Origin: an uncultured Oscillospiraceae bacterium | GTDB taxonomy: Bacteria > Bacillota > Clostridia > Oscillospirales > Oscillospiraceae | Reading direction: 5' to 3' | Assembly (NCBI GenBank): GCA_950075865.1 | Contig: CATMVA010000012.1 | Span: 11,337-75,336, forward strand | DNA length: 64,000 nt | Shown: in pieces, positions 1-10,996 of the stretch | How the letters are laid out: every line of letters begins with the position of its first letter | How positions within the stretch are numbered: the first letter of the stretch is position 1 | Notes under the pieces: model-generated | Database searches by the model: none | What the model saw: the letters and a program-made list of their open reading frames with translations, nothing else | What the model was told of the DNA's origin: nothing | Program-made: the position numbers and the translations under genes

Positions 1-1
1 C

Positions 2-334
2 GGCTTTGTGGGCACCCACGACTTTGCCGCCGTCCGCAGTGTGGGCACCGACGTGCGCTCCACCGTCCGTACCGTCCACTACTTCAACATCAGCCGGGAC
101 GGGGTGCTCATCGACTGCAGGGTCTGCGCCAACGGCTTTCTCTATAACATGGTCCGGGCCATGGTGGGCACCATCGTCTACGCCGCCGAGGGGAAATTCC
201 CGCCGGAGGCCATTCCGGACATCTTAGAAGGCAAGTGCCGCACCGACGCCGGTCCCACCGCTCCGCCGGGAGGACTTTACATGAGCAGGCTCTGGTATAC
301 CGAGCCAGGTCTCACTGAGGGGGAGATGACATAG
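2..334 (+). CDS. truA: tRNA pseudouridine synthase A, C-terminal part (5' truncated by window edge)
   Basis: Frame from nt 2 reads GFVGTHDFAAV...NGFLYNMVRAMVGT...GLYMSRLWY, typical TruA C-terminus. Confidence 0.9.
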   Translation, partial: GFVGTHDFAAVRSVGTDVRSTVRTVHYFNISRDGVLIDCRVCANGFLYNMVRAMVGTIVYAAEGKFPPEAIPDILEGKCRTDAGPTAPPGGLYMSRLWYTEPGLTEGEMT

Positions 335-335
335 G

Positions 336-1496
336 ATGGACAAGACGAAACGCTCCCTCCCCCGCCGGGTATTGACCTTCCTCCTCACCGCCGTTCTGGT
401 GCTTGGCTCGGTGTTTTTAATCGCCAACTGGCAAAAGCTGAATTTTGACTTTATCCGCCGCTACTTCGTCTACCGCAACCTCACACGCAGCGAGAACGGC
501 CAGGTGGAATCCTTCTCCTATGACGGCGGGCTGAACAGCTCCTTTCTCCGGGTGGGCGGCGACCTGCTGGTGTGCTCCGCAGGCGGCGTGCGCCTATACT
601 CCGAGGGGGGCGCGGCCTATGTGGACCAGGTCTGCGCCCTTACAAATCCCGTCCTCTCCTCCGGTGGAGACGTGGGACTGGTCTACGACGCGGGAGGCCG
701 CGACCTCTTCGTCTACCAGAACCATGAGCTGGTCTTTTCCCTCACCACTGATGAGGGTCGGACCCTCCTCTCTGCCTCCCTCTCCGCCCAGGGCCGGCTC
801 ACCACCGTCACCCAGCAGAGCGGCGTCAAGGGCTCGGTGACGGTATACGACGCCTCCTTCCAGCCCAGCTGGGGGGTCAACCTCTCCTCCCGCTTTGTCA
901 CCGACGCCATCCTCTCCCCCGACGGGACCACCCTGGCGGTGCTCACCGCAGGGCAGACGGTTGGCGTCTACGACAGCCAGGTCGCCCTCTACTCCCAGGC
1001 CCACGCCGCCGGCGACCCCACCCCCGACGCGGTGTGCTCCCTGGGCAACAACGCCGTTCTGAAGGTGGCCTGGCCCTCCGGTCCCCTCCGGGTGCTGGGC
1101 GAGACCGCTCTGTGCTACGTCACCGCCGACGGCACCCTGGCCGGGAGCTACCCCTACTCCTACCGCTACCTCAAGGGCTTCTCCCTGGACGGGGACAGCT
1201 TTTCCACCCTCCTGCTGGGCAAATACCGGGCGGGTACCGAGGCCGAGCTCATCACCGTGGGTCTGGACGGTCAGGCCGTGGCCTCCCTGCCCCTGGACCA
1301 GCAAATTTTATCCCTCTCCTCCGCAGGGCGGTATCTCTCCATCCTCACCGCCGACGGTCTGAGCATTTATACCGGCGACCTTAAGCCCTACCACAGCTCC
1401 GCCGACCTTCTGGGCGAGCGAAAGCTCCTCCAGCGCCCCGACGGCACCGTCACCCTCCTGGGCGACGAGACCGCCCGGCTCTACCTCCCCGACTGA
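336..1496 (+). CDS. Membrane-anchored beta-propeller-like protein (DUF5711-type)
   Basis: 386 aa ORF, N-terminal TM segment, repeated propeller-like blades; abuts truA. Confidence 0.65.
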   Translation: MDKTKRSLPRRVLTFLLTAVLVLGSVFLIANWQKLNFDFIRRYFVYRNLTRSENGQVESFSYDGGLNSSFLRVGGDLLVCSAGGVRLYSEGGAAYVDQVCALTNPVLSSGGDVGLVYDAGGRDLFVYQNHELVFSLTTDEGRTLLSASLSAQGRLTTVTQQSGVKGSVTVYDASFQPSWGVNLSSRFVTDAILSPDGTTLAVLTAGQTVGVYDSQVALYSQAHAAGDPTPDAVCSLGNNAVLKVAWPSGPLRVLGETALCYVTADGTLAGSYPYSYRYLKGFSLDGDSFSTLLLGKYRAGTEAELITVGLDGQAVASLPLDQQILSLSSAGRYLSILTADGLSIYTGDLKPYHSSADLLGERKLLQRPDGTVTLLGDETARLYLPD

Positions 1497-1527
1497 TCCC
1501 ACCCTCCCGGAAAGAAGGTAATCATTC

Positions 1528-2208
1528 ATGGTAACTCCTATCCTCATTGACATCCTCATCGTGGCCGCCCTGGTCTTCTTTGCCTGGCGCGGAGAACGCA
1601 GGGGCTTTATCCTCACCCTGTGCTCCCTGGTGGCCGTCCTGGTGGCCTTTGTCGGCGCCACCATCATCACCAACGCCGCCGCCCCCAAGGTGGCCGAGTA
1701 CATACAGCCCAAGCTGGAGCAGTCCATCCAGGAGACCTTGGACGAGAAGGCCCAGGAGGTGGACCTCATCGACTACTTCCAGGCCGAGGACGTGATGGCC
1801 GCCCTCCGGGAAAAGGGCGGGGTGTATGAGTGGGCCGCCGACTCCCTTGAGGATATCTTACGGGACGCCGACTTCAGCTCCTACACCCAGCAGGCCGCCA
1901 AAACCGCCGCGGCTCTGGCGGGGCAGCTTTCCCGGAGTATCCTCTTCCCCATTGTCTTTCTGCTGCTGCTCATTGCCTGGTTCTTTGTCTCCCACGCGTT
2001 GGACCTGGTATCCAAGGTGCCGGTCATCAATTCCCTGAACCACGGTCTGGGCGGCGCCATCGGCCTTATCAAGGGCGTGGTGGTGGTCTATGTGGCGGTC
2101 TGGCTCCTGTGCGGACCCTTGGGGGCCATCTCCCCCCAGATGACCCAGGAGACCCATCTGCTCCGCCTGATGACCCAGTATGATCCCATCGGCCTGTTGG
2201 GGAAATAA
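1528..2208 (+). CDS. CvpA family membrane protein
   Basis: 226 aa, N-terminal ILIDILIVAALVFFAWRGERRGFILTL and C-terminal TM helices typical of CvpA. Confidence 0.75.
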   Translation: MVTPILIDILIVAALVFFAWRGERRGFILTLCSLVAVLVAFVGATIITNAAAPKVAEYIQPKLEQSIQETLDEKAQEVDLIDYFQAEDVMAALREKGGVYEWAADSLEDILRDADFSSYTQQAAKTAAALAGQLSRSILFPIVFLLLLIAWFFVSHALDLVSKVPVINSLNHGLGGAIGLIKGVVVVYVAVWLLCGPLGAISPQMTQETHLLRLMTQYDPIGLLGK

Positions 2209-2394
2209 GCCTCCCCTGGCCCCGCCATGGTTTCTCCGCCAGTTCACGGCAGAGCTTCCAGAGGAATCTTGACTTTTCTTCATATCCAGTTCATAATTTG
2301 AGTTTACAGTAGTTACACTCAGCCGAAAAGTCGGCCTGTGTGACGCGACCACCGCCCCAGGGGGAAACGCCCCCGTTCCAAAGGAGTTGAGAAT

Positions 2395-4953
<2,559 letters not shown>

Positions 4954-4983
4954 ACCCTGCCAAATATACAGCCTTAAACGCAA

Positions 4984-5012
4984 AGCAGCCTCCCCACCGG
5001 GGAGGCTGCTGC
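4984..5012 (+). terminator. Rho-independent terminator
   Basis: agcagcctcccc-accg-gggaggctgct hairpin just after the clp stop. Confidence 0.7.
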
Positions 5013-5016
5013 ATTT

Positions 5017-7125
5017 TCAATATGTCCAAATTAACGGGTCGATGGGAGATTGCAGATTCCAACCGTCCACCCCGTTATTTGCATAGAATCTTACAAGCAG
5101 GTCATCCTCAAACACAAAGCACAGTATCTTAAATCCGCAGTTGGGCTCATCATTGTAAGCGTATATGACCTCCGGGGCCGATGACATGAGATACGCCTCA
5201 GGGTACAAGGCCTGAAATTCCTCCAGGGACATACCGATATAGGCCCCCCGGTAGGTCTTATAGTCCGGCTTCCGGTTATCAAATCCCGTCAAGGAACCGT
5301 TTTCTGTGGTTTCCACACTCTTTTCCCGACGCAAACCCGCTAATTGCAGACCTTCACCACAGTCAATGGCAAAACTGTAAAAGCCATCCATATTCCAATA
5401 AACTTCGCTGTCCGCTTCCAGGTCAGTCCCCCAGGGAAATTCTCCCGACTGCTCCCCCAGGGTCAGGAGCTGATCCCCGATCACAATGGAAAATTCCAAT
5501 CCGGCAGAGCTTGGCGGTTCCGGCGGGAGCTCTGCCACCGGCAGGTTGGAAACGAACCAATATTCTCCCTCGCCCTGCTGTTCCAACGTCAGGCAGTAGA
5601 GCACATCGCCCGCCCGCTGATAGAGCCGGACGTTGCTCCCCTCCCGCTCGCCCCTCAGAAGGGTCAGGGGCCCCGGGTAGTTGTTGTCGCCGTGCATCCA
5701 GTACCAGGCGTCCCACTCCTCCAGGTAGGGCAGACTGTACAGCTCCACCTGATTGGTCTCCTCCAGGGTCAGGCCGGTGTATTTCAGCAATACCTCGTTC
5801 ATCTCGGCCCGGGTCACCCGGTAGGCGGGACAGGTGATCATCTCCGGCTTCAGATCCGGGTAAGCGGCCCTCAGCTCCTCCTCGGTGGCCGTCACCCGTT
5901 CCCCCAGGCAGGGGCCGTCATAAAAAAGCCAATAGAGGTCAATGTCCCGGGGACTTGCATAGGCATATCTCTCCCCCGGCCGCCCAAACACATTGCGGAT
6001 ATTGTCAGCCCCGGAGCGGAAAAACTCCTCCTGAAACCACTCCAACTCCTCCGCCGTCAGGTCCTCCACCCCATCGCTCGCCCCGGCGCTGGGTGCGGGA
6101 GTCTCGGTCCCGTCAGGCCCCGCCCCCTCTTCGGCCGGGCGGCAGGCCACCAGCCCGGAGAGCAGCAGGGCGGCCAACAGCAGGACGCACACCAGGGTCC
6201 GGCTCCTTTTCCCCGGCCGGAAGAGCTGGGTCAGCCTGGCCTTCATCTGCTCCTTGCTCCCTCCGAAGCGGGTGGCGAAGGGCAGCGCCCCCGCCTCCCC
6301 GGCCGAAGCCAGAAGCAGCGCGCCGTAGGCTCTCCGCTCGGTGAGGGACAGCCCCTCGGCCATCTGGGCGTCGCAGGCCGCCTCCACGTCCCGGTCGGCC
6401 CGGCGGGCCATGAGCCACACCAAGGGGTGGAACCAGTAGAGGGCGCAGGCCAGGAAAAGCAGAGCCTTGCCCCAAGTGTCCCGCCGCTTGATATGAGTCA
6501 GTTCATGGCACAGAGCCATAGGGTCGGTCTCCTCCGAGGGGAGAAAGACCACAGGGCGGCAAAAGCCCACCGTCACCGGGCTCCCCAGCCCGGCCAGGGC
6601 CCGGAGGGGAGAGCCCTCCCGCTCCCCCGCCATGGGCCGGGAGAGCTTCATCAGCCGCCAGCGGACCAGAAGATAGCGGAGGCCCTCCCCCGCCAGAAGT
6701 AGGGCGGCCACCCCCAGCCAGACCGCGGCAGCCAACTCGGTCCAGTCCACCCTTCGGCTCACCGGGGCCACTTGGGGCACCTCCGTCACGGTCCCCACAT
6801 CGGTATGGGCCGGGACCTTCTCTCCATCCACGGTCCCGGGCCGCTCCTCCCATTGGGGGTCGTTCCCCACGGGCACGCTCACTTGCGGCGTCTGGACGGT
6901 CCGCTCCAGAGGCAGCGTGTAGGCGGGCACCTCCACCTGCACCGGGGCGGCCCGCTGGGGCAGCAGGGGGGCGATCAGGAGCACTCCCGCCAGGGACAGC
7001 CACAGGATCCACCGGGTCTGGGCGCTGTACCGCCCCTCCAGCCATCTATGTCCCAGCAGCAGCGGGAGCAACAGAACGGTCACCGTTCCCCCTACAGTAA
7101 GATAACGCAAAAACAGGCCGGCCAT
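5017..7125 (-). CDS. BlaR1/MecR1-type M56 family metallopeptidase
   Basis: LCHELTHIKRRD (HExxH) motif with TM helices; start MAGLFLRYLTVGG overlaps the BlaI stop. Confidence 0.85.
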   Translation of the reverse strand: MAGLFLRYLTVGGTVTVLLLPLLLGHRWLEGRYSAQTRWILWLSLAGVLLIAPLLPQRAAPVQVEVPAYTLPLERTVQTPQVSVPVGNDPQWEERPGTVDGEKVPAHTDVGTVTEVPQVAPVSRRVDWTELAAAVWLGVAALLLAGEGLRYLLVRWRLMKLSRPMAGEREGSPLRALAGLGSPVTVGFCRPVVFLPSEETDPMALCHELTHIKRRDTWGKALLFLACALYWFHPLVWLMARRADRDVEAACDAQMAEGLSLTERRAYGALLLASAGEAGALPFATRFGGSKEQMKARLTQLFRPGKRSRTLVCVLLLAALLLSGLVACRPAEEGAGPDGTETPAPSAGASDGVEDLTAEELEWFQEEFFRSGADNIRNVFGRPGERYAYASPRDIDLYWLFYDGPCLGERVTATEEELRAAYPDLKPEMITCPAYRVTRAEMNEVLLKYTGLTLEETNQVELYSLPYLEEWDAWYWMHGDNNYPGPLTLLRGEREGSNVRLYQRAGDVLYCLTLEQQGEGEYWFVSNLPVAELPPEPPSSAGLEFSIVIGDQLLTLGEQSGEFPWGTDLEADSEVYWNMDGFYSFAIDCGEGLQLAGLRREKSVETTENGSLTGFDNRKPDYKTYRGAYIGMSLEEFQALYPEAYLMSSAPEVIYAYNDEPNCGFKILCFVFEDDLLVRFYANNGVDGWNLQSPIDPLIWTY

Positions 7126-7517
7126 CAGGATCCCTCCTTTGTTAGCTCGTCCAGATAGTCCCGAAGCTCGGCGGCCTCCTGGGCGGTCAACTTTCCCCCG
7201 TCCCATAGGGCGGCGGCAAAGCTCTTCAGGGAGCCGTCATACAGCTTTTCCAGCACCGTGCCCCCTTCGGCACGGCGGTAGTCCCTTTCGCTCACCAGGG
7301 CGGTGTAGACGTTCACCTTCCCCTCCTTCCGGCAGGAGAGGAACCCCCTCTCCTCCAGCCGTTTCAGGTAGCTGTGCAAAGCGCTGGCCGTCAGAGGCCG
7401 GCCCAGAGTGGCCCCGATCTCCGGGGCGCTTGTCTCTCCCCCGGAGCGCCACACCGCCAGCATCACGTCCAGCTCAGACTCGGGCAGCCGCCCCATGTTT
7501 TTGTTCTCCATACCCAT
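7125..7517 (-). CDS. BlaI/MecI/CopY family transcriptional repressor
   Basis: LPESELDVMLAVWRSGGETSAPEIGATLGRPLTASALHSYLKRLEERGFL; directly upstream of M56 gene. Confidence 0.88.
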   Translation of the reverse strand: MGMENKNMGRLPESELDVMLAVWRSGGETSAPEIGATLGRPLTASALHSYLKRLEERGFLSCRKEGKVNVYTALVSERDYRRAEGGTVLEKLYDGSLKSFAAALWDGGKLTAQEAAELRDYLDELTKEGS

Positions 7518-7524
7518 CCCTCAT

Positions 7525-7607
7525 TTCTGCAAATGTAGAGGTCCTCTTGATTATATTCTACATTTGCAGAAGTTCTTTGTCAAGCATTATTTCTGTATTT
7601 GCAGAAA
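7525..7607. promoter_or_regulatory. Three BlaI-operator-like sites
   Basis: ttctgcaaatgtaga (7525-7539), tctacatttgcagaa (7557-7571), ttctgtatttgcagaaa (7591-7607) upstream of blaI-like gene. Confidence 0.6.
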
Positions 7608-7627
7608 TAAATTCCGGATACGCACAA

Positions 7628-7656
7628 ACAGGCTGAGGCCCAAGGTCCTCAGCCTG
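7628..7656 (-). terminator. Rho-independent terminator of the SLOG gene
   Basis: aggctgagg...cctcagcct hairpin at 7630-7655 directly after the stop codon. Confidence 0.55.
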
Positions 7657-8184
7657 TCACAGCTCGATGGTCACGATCTCCACGCCCTTTTTCATGGCGT
7701 ATGTCACCGTATACATGGTCCCCCCCAGGGTCCCGTCAAACGCGGCAATGAGCAGAGAGGACCGGTCCACCATATACCGGTTCCGCCGGAGCATACAGCC
7801 CCGGTCATAATTGTGCTGTACCATGGTCTCAAAGTCACACAGCCCCACCAGCCGGAAATACCGCTCCCGGTCGGCCTCGCCCCAGCGGTCGGCCTGGCTT
7901 TCACAAGGGATGGCGGCCTCCACCGTCACCCCCGGCCGCTGGTCCCGGAGCGCCAGAGCGGCCTCGCAGAAATAGAAGTCGCACCCCTGAGCCATGCCGC
8001 AGATGAAGTGGCGAAAGCCCCGGTCATAGGCCCTTTCCAGCTCTTCCCGGATGCGGATTTTCAGCTCCAAACACCGGGGATCGGTCTCATCGCTCCCCCA
8101 GGGCAGCTTGTTGGGGCGGTGCCCCGTAAAACAGCAGGAGGTCTCTCTGTCCACCGGAAACTCCCCCCTTTCTTTTTGTTTCAT
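7657..8184 (-). CDS. SLOG family protein (YpsA/DUF1273-like)
   Basis: SCCFTGHRPNKLPWG...GFRHFICGMAQGCDFYFCEAAL; start probably MKQKERGEF. Confidence 0.75.
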   Translation of the reverse strand: MKQKERGEFPVDRETSCCFTGHRPNKLPWGSDETDPRCLELKIRIREELERAYDRGFRHFICGMAQGCDFYFCEAALALRDQRPGVTVEAAIPCESQADRWGEADRERYFRLVGLCDFETMVQHNYDRGCMLRRNRYMVDRSSLLIAAFDGTLGGTMYTVTYAMKKGVEIVTIEL

Positions 8185-8259
8185 TGTACCCGACCTGTTC
8201 CCGTTCGTCAAGGCAGAATAGAATCTTTGTTCTAATTTTAAGAATTTTCCGTTTCCCTC

Positions 8260-8287
8260 TTGCATTTTTCCCGAAAGGCGTTATAAT
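8260..8287 (+). promoter_or_regulatory. Sigma-A type promoter upstream of the FMN riboswitch
   Basis: TTGCAT - 16 nt - TATAAT. Confidence 0.6.
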
Positions 8288-8312
8288 AATAACGGAACAA
8301 CTGAATGAGGTG

Positions 8313-8443
8313 TCTTCAGGGCAGGGTGAAAATCCCGATCGGCGGTAAAGTCCGCAACTCCCTTTCATAAGGGACTGACCCGGTGAAACTCCGGGACCGA
8401 CAGTGACGTATCTTCGGATACGAAGTCTGGATGGAAGAAGATG
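8313..8443 (+). ncRNA. FMN riboswitch (RFN element)
   Basis: Conserved cttcagggcagggtgaaaatcccgatcggcggtaaagtccgc...gacccggtgaaactccgggaccgacagtg...agtctggatggaagaag. Confidence 0.95.
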
Positions 8444-8523
8444 TGTAAACACACGCCCCTTTTTGTTTGCACCCGAAGGCATGGTCTTTCGGGTGTTACC
8501 TACAAAAAGAGGAGTGTTTTATT

Positions 8524-9234
8524 ATGTCCGAACTGTCCGCAAACATGAGCCCCAACCGTTCCAGGTCCGCCATCGACACCCGTACCATGGTCTGCACCGC
8601 CATGCTCTGCGCCGTGGCCTACGCCGTGATGTACGCCTCCAAGTCCATCTTCGCCTTCATGGCCGTGGGCGGCTTCTTGAAGTTCGACCTGAAGGACGTG
8701 ATCATCGCCATCGGCGGCTTCATCTTCGGCCCCCTCAACGTGCTCTTTATCTCCACGGTGGTCTCCCTCATCGAGATGGTCACGGTCTCCACCACCGGTC
8801 CCTGGGGCCTTTTGATGAACATCATCTCTACCTGCTCCTTCCTCTGCCCCGCCGCCTATCTCTACAAGAAGCACCGCTCCTTCCAGTGGGCCGTCCTGGG
8901 TCTGGTCATCGGCGGCGTGTTCATGACCGCCACCATGATGCTGTGGAACTACCTTGTTACCCCCATCTACCAGGGCATGCCCCGGGCCGCCGTCGCCGAT
9001 CTGCTCATCCCCGTGTTCCTCCCTTTCAACCTGACCAAGGGCCTGATGAACGGCGCTCTCACCATGCTCCTCTATAAGCCTGTGGTCATGGCCCTGCGGC
9101 GGGCCCGGCTGGTACCCGAATCCACCTCACACGAGCAGGAGAAGAAGAGCCGCACCCTGATCATCAGCGTGGTGGCCCTCTTCCTGACCGCCACCGCCGT
9201 CCTCCTGGGTCTGGTGCTGGCCAAAGTCATCTGA
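8524..9234 (+). CDS. ribU: ECF transporter S component, riboflavin uptake (RibU-like)
   Basis: Hydrophobic; preceded by FMN riboswitch; FAFMAVGGFLKFDLKDVIIAIGGFIFGP typical of RibU. Confidence 0.88.
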   Translation: MSELSANMSPNRSRSAIDTRTMVCTAMLCAVAYAVMYASKSIFAFMAVGGFLKFDLKDVIIAIGGFIFGPLNVLFISTVVSLIEMVTVSTTGPWGLLMNIISTCSFLCPAAYLYKKHRSFQWAVLGLVIGGVFMTATMMLWNYLVTPIYQGMPRAAVADLLIPVFLPFNLTKGLMNGALTMLLYKPVVMALRRARLVPESTSHEQEKKSRTLIISVVALFLTATAVLLGLVLAKVI

Positions 9235-9249
9235 ATGTTCCACCTATTT

Positions 9250-9285
9250 ACAACCCCCACATTTCATGTGGGGGTTGTTTTTGTC
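9250..9285 (+). terminator. Rho-independent terminator of ribU
   Basis: caacccccac-atttcat-gtgggggttg-tttttg. Confidence 0.85.
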
Positions 9286-9323
9286 GAACTAATGTGCTAT
9301 TATTGGGTGAAAGGGGTGATTGG

Positions 9324-10577
9324 ATGATGTCTCCTACGACCGACCGGACCATTCTGCACTGTGACCTGAACAGCTTTTACGCCTCGGTGGAGCTGCTCAG
9401 TTACCCCGAGCTGCGGGATAAGCCGGTGGCAGTCTGCGGCGACCCGGAGAGCCGTCACGGCATCATCCTGGCCAAGAACGAGCTGGCCAAAAGGTTCAAG
9501 ATCCAGACCGCCGAGACGGTCTGGCAGGCCAAAAAGAAATGCCCCGACCTGATCCTCCTCCCCGCCCACCACGAGAAGTACCACGAATACTCCAAAAAGG
9601 TCAACGCCGTCTACGGCCGCTATACCGATCTGGTGGAACCCTTCTCCATCGACGAGAGCTGGCTGGACGTTACGGGCACCCTCCACCTCTTCCACGCTGA
9701 CGGCAAGGGCTTAGCCGACCGGATCCGCCAAACCATCCGGGAGGAACTGGGTCTCACCATCTCGGTGGGGGTATCCTTCAACAAAATTTTTGCCAAGATG
9801 GGCTCGGACTACAAAAAACCCGACGCCACCACCCTCATCACACGGGAGAATTTCCGGGATCTGCTCTGGCCCCTCCCGGTGGGGGACCTCATCTTCGTAG
9901 GCCGGGCGGCATCCAGGACCCTGGGGGAATACGGCATCCGGACCATCGGAGATCTAGCCGCCTTCGACCGGGACGCCCTCGTCCGGATCCTGGGCAAACA
10001 GGGCGCAACCCTCCACGACTACGCCACTGGCGCCGAGCATTCCCCGGTGGTCCCGGCCCATGAGATGCCCGGCCCTAAGTCGGTTGGAAACGGGCTTACC
10101 TTCCCCAAAAACCTGGTGGGCTGGGAGGAGCTGAAAGCCGGGGTTTCCCTCCTCTCCGACGAGGTGGCCGCCCGGCTCCGCCAACTGGACCTGAAATGCG
10201 CCACCGTGAGCGTGGCCGTCCGGGACCCCAACTTTAACGACATCTCCCGCCAGAAAGGACTGCCCACCCCCACCTATCTGGCCCGGGAGATCATCGGGGC
10301 CGTAATGGAACTGCTGGAAAGATCTTGGAATCCCCGCTCCCCCGTGCGGGCCCTGACGGTCACCGCTCAGAACCTGGTGCCCGCCGACCAGGCCGGGGAG
10401 CAGCTCTCCCTCCTCTCCCCCGACACCGCCCCACGCCGGGACAAGGTGGAAAAGCTGGAGCGGGCCATGGACGGCATCCGGGGCAAATACGGCAAGGGCG
10501 CCATCTCCTCCGCCCGGACCCAAAACCGCCCCTCCGGAGAGAAGCCCATTCCGCCCGGGCCCAAACGGCCAGAGTAG
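9324..10577 (+). CDS. dinB: DNA polymerase IV (Y family)
   Basis: ILHCDLNSFYASVE, EPFSIDESWLDVTG, SVGVSFNKIFAKMGSDYKKP. Confidence 0.93.
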   Translation: MMSPTTDRTILHCDLNSFYASVELLSYPELRDKPVAVCGDPESRHGIILAKNELAKRFKIQTAETVWQAKKKCPDLILLPAHHEKYHEYSKKVNAVYGRYTDLVEPFSIDESWLDVTGTLHLFHADGKGLADRIRQTIREELGLTISVGVSFNKIFAKMGSDYKKPDATTLITRENFRDLLWPLPVGDLIFVGRAASRTLGEYGIRTIGDLAAFDRDALVRILGKQGATLHDYATGAEHSPVVPAHEMPGPKSVGNGLTFPKNLVGWEELKAGVSLLSDEVAARLRQLDLKCATVSVAVRDPNFNDISRQKGLPTPTYLAREIIGAVMELLERSWNPRSPVRALTVTAQNLVPADQAGEQLSLLSPDTAPRRDKVEKLERAMDGIRGKYGKGAISSARTQNRPSGEKPIPPGPKRPE

Positions 10578-10587
10578 CTCTGAATAC

Positions 10588-10630
10588 TATAAAACAACGC
10601 CGCTGTCAAAAACAGCGGCGTTGTTTTATG
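10588..10630. terminator. Bidirectional terminator between dinB and ferredoxin
   Basis: aaaacaacgccgctg-tcaaaaa-cagcggcgttgtttt. Confidence 0.85.
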
Positions 10631-10643
10631 TGTGTTCGGTCAC

Positions 10644-10814
10644 TCAGGCCTGCTCGGGAGCCCCCACAGGACAGGTAGCGGCACAGGTCCCGCAGTCAAT
10701 GCAGACGTTGGGATCGATGACATACTTGCCGTCACCTTCGGAGATGGCGGACACGGGGCAGGCGGCAGCGCAGGCGCCGCAACTGACGCAAGCGTCGCTG
10801 ATCACATAAGGCAT
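10644..10814 (-). CDS. 2[4Fe-4S] ferredoxin (56 aa, absent from ORF track)
   Basis: Reverse strand reads MPYVISDACVSCGACAAACPVSAISEGDGKYVIDPNVCIDCGTCAATCPVGAPEQA; two CxxCxxCxxxCP motifs. Confidence 0.95.
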   Translation of the reverse strand: MPYVISDACVSCGACAAACPVSAISEGDGKYVIDPNVCIDCGTCAATCPVGAPEQA

Positions 10815-10996
10815 TGGTTACACCTCCGTCCCTTGTTGGATGTGTGCATTATAACAGCAAACGCAAAAAATTTCAATGCTAAAATGAGGAAAAACGGAAA
10901 TAATTTTCATGGCGGAAGCTATAGGGAGAGAAGGTCTCCCGGCCTTTTCGGGTTGTCTTCCGCTAACCACAATCTGACACAGACAGGGGGAACGCC

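Noticed and set aside
594-1304. 236-aa minus-strand ORF opposite the DUF5711-like gene
   Set aside because: Composition typical of antisense frames in GC-rich coding DNA; plus-strand frame explains the region.
5344-6702. 452-aa plus-strand ORF opposite the M56 peptidase
   Set aside because: Antisense shadow; the minus-strand HExxH protein is clearly real.
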